The notes beneath the pieces were generated by a model, which saw nothing but the letters and a program-made list of their open reading frames with translations, had not been told where the DNA came from and did not search any database. Positions 10,991-18,205 of a DNA stretch of 64,000 bases are shown in pieces. Position 1 is the first letter of the stretch. Every line of letters starts with the position of its first letter. The DNA comes from Bacteroidales bacterium (GTDB taxonomy: Bacteria > Bacteroidota > Bacteroidia > Bacteroidales > F082), in assembly GCA_028277395.1 (NCBI GenBank), contig JANQGJ010000012.1:37905-101904 (forward strand). Direction: 5' to 3'. A program made the position numbers and the translations under genes.

Positions 10991-11476
10991 ATGACAATAA
11001 GTGAGTACAACAGCTGTGTTGACAGTTTTTCTGATGGTATCTACAGGTTTGTATTAAAAAATCTTAGAGACACTGAAGTATCGCACGATATTGTACAGGA
11101 TTCATTTATGAAACTGTGGATCAAACGTAAGAAAGTTGATAAGAAAAAGATTAAGTCATATTTATATACAACGGCATATCATACATTAATTGATTATATC
11201 AGGAAGAATAAACGTAATACTTCTTTGGAAAACTCCGATATAGGTAATTTTGAATCAAATGAAAGTTATTCAGACATAAAAGAGGTTTTAAATGCGGCAG
11301 TTGAAAAACTTCCTGAAGTACAAAGATCGGTTATTATGCTACGTGATTATGAAGGTTACTCATATGAGGAAATAGGTACCATAACAGGGTTAAATGAGTC
11401 TCAGGTTAAAGTTTATATTTACAGAGCCAGACTCTTTTTAAAGAAATATATTGTTAGTCCTGAGTTGGTTATTTAA
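10991..11476 (+). CDS. ECF-type RNA polymerase sigma factor
   Basis: At 161 residues it has the two-domain extracytoplasmic-function layout: sigma region 2 (SHDIVQDSFMKLWIKRKKVD, about residues 30-50) and region 4 (LPEVQRSVIMLRDYEGYSYEEIG, about 105-130, then a helix-turn-helix QVKVYIYRAR). It is followed after 3 bp by a membrane protein that looks like its anti-sigma factor. In Bacteroidota such pairs often control surface uptake or stress genes, but no TonB/SusC gene is adjacent here, so the regulon cannot be deduced. Confidence 0.93.
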   Translation: MTISEYNSCVDSFSDGIYRFVLKNLRDTEVSHDIVQDSFMKLWIKRKKVDKKKIKSYLYTTAYHTLIDYIRKNKRNTSLENSDIGNFESNESYSDIKEVLNAAVEKLPEVQRSVIMLRDYEGYSYEEIGTITGLNESQVKVYIYRARLFLKKYIVSPELVI

Positions 11477-11479
11477 GTA

Positions 11480-12595
11480 ATGAACAGTAAATTAAACATA
11501 AACAGATCTAATTACGAATTGTTCGTAATCGATTATCTTGACAACAATCTGAGTCAGGATGAACTCGAATGCTTACTTTCATTTCTGAATGATAACCCGG
11601 ACATAAATGAAGAAGTATCAGAATTAAAGATGGTTAAATTACCTGCTGATAATGATATCTGTATAAATAAGGATAGTTTAAAAAAAGATATAATTGTTCC
11701 ATACGATGGAATTAATGAAACAAATTACGAAGATTTCTTTATTGCTTATTATGAAAATGACCTGACAGAAACTCATAGGGACTCTGTTGGTTTGTTCTTA
11801 GCACAAAATACTCATCTGAAAAACGAATTCAATTTACATGATAAACTAAAGCTATCAGATGACCACAGTATTATGTATGGTGATAAAGAATCCTTAAAGA
11901 AAAAGAGATCATATATACCGGTCTGGAATACAGTAGCTGCTGCAGCATCTATACTAGTACTTATCTCATTGTGGTTTTTACCGTCAGGTAATACAAACAG
12001 TATTAAAACTGATATTGCCTATATTAAACAGCTTGAACCAAAAACAAGTGAAAAACTGTTTACCAACATAGATACCAGGGCTGAGCTATATGACCATAAT
12101 GATGACTTTGTTCATATTATTGATGAGGAGTATGTTGAAGAACCCGAAGTTAATCGTACAAATATAACTATCGCGAAACTATCAATCAAACAGGAAACCC
12201 TTGCTGTATATGATAATGCTGAATTTGCAGGTATTATTGTTAAGACCAATGAAATTTATGAAACTGATCTGACTACAATAACACATACTGTTGCCGGAGA
12301 TGATGAAACTGTTAAAGATAAGAAACCGGGTATTGTATCAAGTATTATTAATAATCAGGTAAATAAATTAGCTTCCTTGTTTAAAAGAGATGAAAAGAAA
12401 AAAAGGAACTCTGAGTCTCCTGATCCAACTTATGTAAAACTTATTGATAAAGGAATATTAGTATTCAATACAATTACCGGTAGTGAAACATATACTTCAA
12501 AAACTTATGACAACAGCGGTGAATTAACCAGCTACAAAGTAGAAGGAAAGGAAGTTCTTTTTAGTAGAAGTTCAAGAGAAAAATCTTCTCCATAG
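11480..12595 (+). CDS. Membrane anti-sigma-like protein with duplicated N-terminal domain
   Basis: It begins 3 bp after the sigma-factor stop. Residues about 7-70 and 78-143 are clearly two copies of one domain (NYELFVIDYLDNNLS versus NYEDFFIAYYENDLT, and KDSLKK versus KESLKK at the ends). One transmembrane helix follows (about 147-168, VAAAASILVLISLWFL) and then a C-terminal domain of about 200 residues. The topology fits an anti-sigma factor that holds the sigma factor in the cytoplasm and senses a periplasmic cue. No zinc-binding anti-sigma motif and no FecR motif were recognised. Anti-sigma activity is inferred from position and topology. Confidence 0.75.
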   Translation: MNSKLNINRSNYELFVIDYLDNNLSQDELECLLSFLNDNPDINEEVSELKMVKLPADNDICINKDSLKKDIIVPYDGINETNYEDFFIAYYENDLTETHRDSVGLFLAQNTHLKNEFNLHDKLKLSDDHSIMYGDKESLKKKRSYIPVWNTVAAAASILVLISLWFLPSGNTNSIKTDIAYIKQLEPKTSEKLFTNIDTRAELYDHNDDFVHIIDEEYVEEPEVNRTNITIAKLSIKQETLAVYDNAEFAGIIVKTNEIYETDLTTITHTVAGDDETVKDKKPGIVSSIINNQVNKLASLFKRDEKKKRNSESPDPTYVKLIDKGILVFNTITGSETYTSKTYDNSGELTSYKVEGKEVLFSRSSREKSSP

Positions 12596-12604
12596 GCAAT
12601 TACT

Positions 12605-12955
12605 CTATTCGAACTCCTTCGGGACTCCACAAATCATAACAAAATCGTTTTCAAGTGATGCATTTCGATACTGGTGTTTTTCATTTGGAAGTACCAGGGC
12701 AAAATCACCGGTTTTAATGGGAAGTTTTTCACCATCCTCATTAATCAGATAACCCTCACCTTCAATTACATAATTCATATGCTCATAATTATGTTGATGA
12801 TAAGGTGTATTACCACCGGGTTTCATAGTAAATACTCTGTAGGAGTAAACCGGAGCGCCGTCAGTTGCCGAAAGTGGAACCTGCTTTGAAGCACCAACAG
12901 CTCCTTTCATATCCACTTCTTTTTTAGGAGTGTTGTTAAGTGAAATAATTTTCAT
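12605..12955 (-). CDS. Small cupin-domain protein
   Basis: A single cupin domain of 116 residues. The first metal-binding motif is visible as TPYHQHNYEHMNYVIEGEG (two His, one Glu and a further His in the usual spacing), and the second as GDFALVLPNEKHQYRN with its single His. Such proteins bind a metal and act as isomerases, oxygenases or regulators; the substrate cannot be read from the sequence. The gene converges on the anti-sigma-like gene with a 9-bp gap and stands alone on its strand. Confidence 0.85.
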   Translation of the reverse strand: MKIISLNNTPKKEVDMKGAVGASKQVPLSATDGAPVYSYRVFTMKPGGNTPYHQHNYEHMNYVIEGEGYLINEDGEKLPIKTGDFALVLPNEKHQYRNASLENDFVMICGVPKEFE

Positions 12956-13130
12956 ATTAGTATAGTTTTAATTGCAGTAACTGTTTGTAAACTAATGTTG
13001 TTTCTTCAGTAAAAATTATTATAGTTTATCAAAGAAATAATGACCCCTTATTTCTTTACATCCTGAGCATGTTTGTTATCTGCAAAAATAGTTAAGTTAG
13101 AGTTTGTATAAATATTATCAGGAGTATTAA

Positions 13131-13679
13131 TTACCTGCTATTTTTCATACCCTTAATGAAATCATCATCTGTATAGATCCAGAAAAGAGGTTGCCACCTT
13201 TCAATGCCGTTAAAATCAAGCCTTCTTGCAACCGGTGCTAAGCCCATTATCTTCTTCTCAAACATTAAATTTTCAGGATTCATTCTCCATTCTTCCATAA
13301 ATCTCAACCTGATAATATCTTCTTTAAGAATATCATAAATTATAGTTGTATCAAATAATTCGTATGGAGGTTCCTCTTTCATCATTGTTACTACCATAGT
13401 ATCGGAGAATATTGCCTGAACCTCATATTTACTTATGGGATCATTGAAATAATCATATGCCTGCCATTTACCTGATTTAGCACCATCAACAATTATATTA
13501 ACAAGTTTATCACGTTGCGGGCCTACAAGATTTTGTATCCACCAGTCATAATCCGGATCAGGACTTTTAATATTTACATCGTATTGTATCTTTTCAGTAA
13601 CCACCTCCTTTCCTGAATTCTGACAACCAGTAAGCAAAACAATAGTAAAGAGGAATAATAGGTTCAATGAATATTTCAT
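13131..13679 (-). CDS. GldN/PorN-like lipoprotein
   Basis: The start is the ATG at 13679; the TTG two codons earlier is less likely. A lipoprotein signal ends at LLTGCQNSGK. The mature part resembles the conserved half of GldN/PorN, the T9SS trans-envelope component: a segment of the form 'IIYDILKEDIIRLRFMEEW', a hydrophobic IMGLAPVA, then RWQPLFWIYTDD. GldN proteins are usually about 300 residues and not lipidated, whereas this one has 182 and carries a lipobox. It may be a shortened paralogue that interacts with the T9SS, or a distant family member. It is divergent from a T9SS cargo gene at 13741. Confidence 0.65.
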   Translation of the reverse strand: MKYSLNLLFLFTIVLLTGCQNSGKEVVTEKIQYDVNIKSPDPDYDWWIQNLVGPQRDKLVNIIVDGAKSGKWQAYDYFNDPISKYEVQAIFSDTMVVTMMKEEPPYELFDTTIIYDILKEDIIRLRFMEEWRMNPENLMFEKKIMGLAPVARRLDFNGIERWQPLFWIYTDDDFIKGMKNSR

Positions 13680-13697
13680 AGTCAATAATGTTTACCT

Positions 13698-13705
13698 CAA
13701 AAGTA
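13698..13705 (-). promoter_or_regulatory. Candidate -7 box (TACTTTTG) for the GldN-like gene
   Basis: An exact TAnnTTTG match on the minus strand, 18 bases upstream of the ATG at 13679, implying a leader of about 12 nt. No -33 element is evident. Confidence 0.4.
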
Positions 13706-13740
13706 AAAAAAGTATTTTTATATCCTGTTATAACGTAAAA

Positions 13741-15552
13741 ATGAAGTTTTTGTTTTTTTTCATCGTTTCTGTATTTCTTATTTTATCAATGGAAATATCC
13801 TCTCAGACAATACCTGGTGAAAGGGTGGTTGACTGGAAAACAATACGAAACAATATCCAATACAAACAGCCTTTAATTCAATTGAATGTACAGGATTTTG
13901 GTGCAACAGGAGATGGTATTACCAATGATTATCCAGCTATTATGTCAGCTATTGAGAATCTGAATGGTTATTACGGATTTATCTATTTTCCAGCAGGAGA
14001 CTATTTGGTTAACGGAACTATAATTCTTCCTGACAGTTGTATCCTTAAGGGTGATGGCAGTGATAATTCTGTCCTTACTTTTGATCTGGGAAATGAAGCG
14101 GCTCATTGCATTACAATATCAAAATCCCAAACTTCCGATTTTGTTGCTATAACTGGAGGATTACAAAAAGGGAGCAATTCGATTACGGTGAGTGATGTTC
14201 AAGAGTTCAAACAAGGAGATATAATTGAAATAAGACAGAAAAACGGAGACTGGGATGTCGTTCCTATTTCATGGGCAGACTATTCTGTAGGTCAAATGAC
14301 AAGAGTTGATACAATTATTGATAATGAGATTTTTTTAGAAAGCGAATTAAGGATTGATTACTATTCAGACCTTGAACCGGAAGTAAGGCCTGTTGTTCCA
14401 ATAACAAACGCCGGATTGCAGTGTATAAAAATCCGCAGGGTTGATGAACCTGAAGAAAGTGCAGGTTTTAACATTTATATGAATATGGCTGTGGATTGCT
14501 ATGTCCGTGGTGTTGAGAGTGACTTAAGTAACAGTGCTCATTTATCGGTTTTTTCAGGGCTGAATATTCTTGTTGACGGTAGTTATTTCCATCACTCTTT
14601 CAAATACGATGGTGAAGGGATGAGAGGATATGGTATTGCACTTAGTAACCACACAAGTGAGTGTTTAATAACAAATAATATCTTTCGAAAATTACGCCAT
14701 GCCATGATGATTAAAACCGGGTCAAATGGTAATATATTTTCTTATAATTATTCTATTGAACCACTCAGAACCGAGCCTGTTCCCGATGCCTCGGGAGATA
14801 TTTCATTTCATGGTCACTATGCATTTTCAAACCTGTGGGAGGGCAATATTGTTCAAAATATAGTAATCGACCATTATTGGGGACCATCCGGCCCATATAA
14901 CACACTTTTCAGGAATCGTGCAGAAAACTATGGCATTATTATGACTTCAAACGATATTCAGGAAACAAATACACAGAATTTTGTGGGTAACGAAACCACA
15001 AATACAGAATTCTTACATGGTTTATACAATTTAACCGGTGAAGACCATTTTGAATATGGTAATAACATTATAGGAGTTGTAACTCCTCCCGGAACACATG
15101 ATCTTCCTGATTCCAGTTATTATTTAATATCAGCACCGGGATTCTGGACCAATAATATAAACTGGCCTCCAATCGGACTACCAAATACCTTAGGTGACGG
15201 AACAATTCCTGCAAGGTTAAGATATAATGGATTTACTGAGTTTACGGTTTGTCCTGACAGTTTGATCACAGACTATCATTATAACAGTTTTGAGGCATAT
15301 ACTGATTTCAGCATATGGCCTGTCCCGACACGCAATGTTTTAAACCTCAAATTTAAACATGAACCTGAAAGCAATGCACTGGTGTACATGTCCGACACTT
15401 TTGGCAGAGTAGTTTATTCGAACAATTTCAATACTCAGGAGTCAGGAATCCTAAAAATAATAACAGCCGGACTAACACCAGGTATATATTTTATAACAGT
15501 AATCACAAATCAGGGTTCGGGCACAAAAAAACTTTTATTATCAGATTTATAA
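13741..15552 (+). CDS. Secreted right-handed beta-helix protein with T9SS sorting domain
   Basis: An N-terminal signal peptide (about residues 1-21) is followed by a pectate-lyase-3-type opening, VQDFGATGDGITNDYPAI (about 49-66), with FPAGDYLVNGTI as the second typical strand. Further parallel beta-helix turns include SGLNILVDGSYFHHS and ECLITNNIFRKL. The last 75 residues (FSIWPVPTRNVLNLKF through GIYFITV to KKLLLSDL) form a type A T9SS C-terminal domain, so export to the surface or medium is expected. The fold suggests a polysaccharide lyase or hydrolase, but no catalytic residue can be assigned. Its stop overlaps the next start by one base. Confidence 0.85.
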   Translation: MKFLFFFIVSVFLILSMEISSQTIPGERVVDWKTIRNNIQYKQPLIQLNVQDFGATGDGITNDYPAIMSAIENLNGYYGFIYFPAGDYLVNGTIILPDSCILKGDGSDNSVLTFDLGNEAAHCITISKSQTSDFVAITGGLQKGSNSITVSDVQEFKQGDIIEIRQKNGDWDVVPISWADYSVGQMTRVDTIIDNEIFLESELRIDYYSDLEPEVRPVVPITNAGLQCIKIRRVDEPEESAGFNIYMNMAVDCYVRGVESDLSNSAHLSVFSGLNILVDGSYFHHSFKYDGEGMRGYGIALSNHTSECLITNNIFRKLRHAMMIKTGSNGNIFSYNYSIEPLRTEPVPDASGDISFHGHYAFSNLWEGNIVQNIVIDHYWGPSGPYNTLFRNRAENYGIIMTSNDIQETNTQNFVGNETTNTEFLHGLYNLTGEDHFEYGNNIIGVVTPPGTHDLPDSSYYLISAPGFWTNNINWPPIGLPNTLGDGTIPARLRYNGFTEFTVCPDSLITDYHYNSFEAYTDFSIWPVPTRNVLNLKFKHEPESNALVYMSDTFGRVVYSNNFNTQESGILKIITAGLTPGIYFITVITNQGSGTKKLLLSDL

Positions 15553-16622
15553 TGAATATTAATAAACCAACATTAATTATTGACAAAAAGAAAGTTTGCG
15601 ATAACATTAAGAGGATGCAAAGTAAATTAAATGCATCTGAAACAGTCTTTCGGCCTCATTTTAAAACTCATCAATTACCGGAGATAGGATCTTTGTTTCG
15701 AAATTATGGTATTGATAAAATAACTGTATCGTCTGTTTCAATGGCCAAGATGTTTGCAAATGCGGGCTGGAATGATATTACGATTGCTTTTCCCGTAAAT
15801 ATCAGAGAAATTGATGATATCAATTCTCTTACCGAAAACATCAAAATAAACCTGCTTGTTGAATCGATTGAATCATTGGATTTTTTGTCCAGACACCTTA
15901 TAAACCCGGTTGGTATATTTATTAAAATAGACACAGGCTACAACAGAACCGGATTAGTTCATGATGACCCTGTTATTGAGAAAATAGTTGATTATTGTAG
16001 TAAATGCAGGCAATTATCATTACATGGGTTTTTAACTCATGCCGGCCATACCTACAGTGCGAAAGGTAGTGCAGAGATCCTTAAAATTATGGAAACATGT
16101 AAAAATATTTTAAAGGATTTAAAGCAGAAATTTATTATAGATTTTCCAGATATCAGCATCTCTTATGGCGATACTCCTTCTTGTCAAATTGCTGATGATT
16201 TTAAAGATCTTGATGAGATCAGACCTGGTAATTTTGTTTATAATGATGTTATGCAATACCACATAGGCAGTTGCTCACTAGATGATATTGCTGTTACTGT
16301 AGCATGTCCTGTGGTAGCAAAGCACCTCTCACGAAATGAAATGGTGATTTATGGTGGTGCTGTACATTTATCAAAAGACAGAATTACCGCAGATAATGAC
16401 TTTAATCTTTACGGATATGTTGTTAGTTATAATGATGGAGGATGGTCTAACCCAATACCAGGTGCATACTTAACATCAATATCGCAGGAGCATGGAGTAA
16501 TTAAACTTCCTGATTCATACATTGAAGAAATAGCTATTGGTGATATTATCGGGATTCTGCCAATACACTCATGCCTCACATCAAACCTGCTGCTAAATAG
16601 TTACAAAATTATAAATCAATAA
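15552..16622 (+). CDS. PLP enzyme of the D-serine dehydratase / D-threonine aldolase family
   Basis: Fold-type III PLP enzyme with an alanine-racemase-like N-terminal barrel. The PLP lysine is in FRPHFKTHQ (near residue 35). The C-terminal metal site is visible as EHG (near residue 316) and PIHSCLTSN (near 337); the HxC pair is the zinc site of eukaryotic-type D-serine dehydratase, whereas D-threonine aldolases usually show HxD. This favours D-serine or a similar D-amino-acid substrate, but it remains a family-level call. The start codon overlaps the stop of the beta-helix gene (TAATG), so the two are translationally coupled, an odd pairing of secreted and cytoplasmic proteins. Confidence 0.85.
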   Translation: MNINKPTLIIDKKKVCDNIKRMQSKLNASETVFRPHFKTHQLPEIGSLFRNYGIDKITVSSVSMAKMFANAGWNDITIAFPVNIREIDDINSLTENIKINLLVESIESLDFLSRHLINPVGIFIKIDTGYNRTGLVHDDPVIEKIVDYCSKCRQLSLHGFLTHAGHTYSAKGSAEILKIMETCKNILKDLKQKFIIDFPDISISYGDTPSCQIADDFKDLDEIRPGNFVYNDVMQYHIGSCSLDDIAVTVACPVVAKHLSRNEMVIYGGAVHLSKDRITADNDFNLYGYVVSYNDGGWSNPIPGAYLTSISQEHGVIKLPDSYIEEIAIGDIIGILPIHSCLTSNLLLNSYKIINQ

Positions 16623-16658
16623 TAAGAAGCTCTTATCAACTGAATACTATTGATGTTC

Positions 16659-18128
16659 TTAATTCTTTACCAAAACTTTTCTGGTGATATTACTCAGATT
16701 TGATTTTAGCTTGAAAATATAAACACCTGACTTAAGATCACTACAATTTACATTGAGTTGATTTTTACCTTTTGGCATTTCTCCTTTTTCGACAATATCA
16801 ACAAGTTTTCCGTTCATGTTGTATACGAAAACAGAGACACCTGATTTCTCTTCCAGATTAAAAGATACTGTTGCAATATCCTTTACTGGATTTGGTGTAA
16901 TTGACAAATCGATTTCCTTTTCATCATCATATGATGCAACATCACTCAGGCATGCACTTGATATGGAGTACTTAACCTGCCAGTTGCCGTTTACTTCTTC
17001 TTCCCATGTATTTATGAAATAGTGATTACATCCAACTACCTCACCAATATGCAGTGCTGTATTTCTAACCTGATTATCTGTTTGAGATACATTCTCATAA
17101 CTTGTAATATCAGCCAATGGCCCGAAGTTAAAAGGTGCTGAAAAGATATTCTCGTTACCATCTTCTTCGTAGATGATACTGCTAATACCTACATCAAAAT
17201 ATAAACTCTTAACCATCAGAAAACCAGATAAGAACTGCGGGAACATTGTGTTGTTACTACTATAACCTGACTGATAGGCCTGAGAGGATTCAAGATCGTA
17301 AGTAACAACTCTCCAGGCTGTATCATTATAATAATCCCATGTTAAAATCGACAAAGGACCTATTCCGTTACAATAAGTAAGGTTTGTACATTCAGTTCCC
17401 ATGAAAAGTGTAAGCGGATCCAGCCATCCAAGTTCATTATCATAATTACTTATCTTAACATATGAATTATTGTTTTCTTCCTTTATCCATGAAACAGCAG
17501 GAAATCCTCCTCCCCACCACCATTCTTCACCGGGCCTTTGGATACATGGAAAAGAACAATTTCCGGAATCGATTACAACAGGTGTATCAAAAATCAGATT
17601 TTCAATATCCAACAACATGTGCATAACCTTATCCTGTTCCATCCAGACTATTCTTCCATTATTATTACACTGTAGATCTGATTGTTCATTGGTTGATGAT
17701 GTAAGCTCTTTTTCGTCCTGCAAACCATCAACAGAGTAAGTACGATAATATATCCTGTTAATACCACTTTTGTCTGATTCATAGAAAGCATAAAACGATG
17801 TATCAGAATTTGGGTTTTGAGAATATAAGCTTATCAGTTGGAGGTTTGTAATGTGAACATTATCCTCTTGTATAAAAACTTCAGGATCATCATTACTATA
17901 AAAATTCTTATAATAAATGGATGTAGCCTGGTCATCGAACGACTTCTCCCAGAAAGCATAAAATGCATGATGATCCAGCTTTATAAAATGAATCTGTGCG
18001 TTAACATTATTTGATACAGAATCGGTTAGCGAAACAGGTGTGCTCCATTCACTATGCTGGGTAAAAACTGGTTCAGCGCACCAAACCATTAACAAGATCA
18101 TAAGTGTAAAAAGTAGAGTTTTTTTCAT
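16659..18128 (-). CDS. Secreted protein with T9SS C-terminal sorting domain
   Basis: A signal peptide (about residues 1-23, ending near AEPVFTQ) is followed by roughly 380 residues of beta-rich sequence with several W/Y-containing repeats, suggesting a propeller. The C-terminal 80 residues (SITPNPVKDIATVSF, VFVYNMNGKLVD, SGVYIFKLKSN, ending in RKVLVKN) are a textbook type A T9SS domain. No enzymatic motif was found. The gene converges on the D-serine-dehydratase-like gene with a 36-bp gap. Confidence 0.85.
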   Translation of the reverse strand: MKKTLLFTLMILLMVWCAEPVFTQHSEWSTPVSLTDSVSNNVNAQIHFIKLDHHAFYAFWEKSFDDQATSIYYKNFYSNDDPEVFIQEDNVHITNLQLISLYSQNPNSDTSFYAFYESDKSGINRIYYRTYSVDGLQDEKELTSSTNEQSDLQCNNNGRIVWMEQDKVMHMLLDIENLIFDTPVVIDSGNCSFPCIQRPGEEWWWGGGFPAVSWIKEENNNSYVKISNYDNELGWLDPLTLFMGTECTNLTYCNGIGPLSILTWDYYNDTAWRVVTYDLESSQAYQSGYSSNNTMFPQFLSGFLMVKSLYFDVGISSIIYEEDGNENIFSAPFNFGPLADITSYENVSQTDNQVRNTALHIGEVVGCNHYFINTWEEEVNGNWQVKYSISSACLSDVASYDDEKEIDLSITPNPVKDIATVSFNLEEKSGVSVFVYNMNGKLVDIVEKGEMPKGKNQLNVNCSDLKSGVYIFKLKSNLSNITRKVLVKN

Positions 18129-18205
18129 AATTACAGAGTTACTTTTAATGAATTAATATCGTTGAGACAAAAGAACTTTCGAAATAGTTTCACCTGATGA
18201 TTGTT

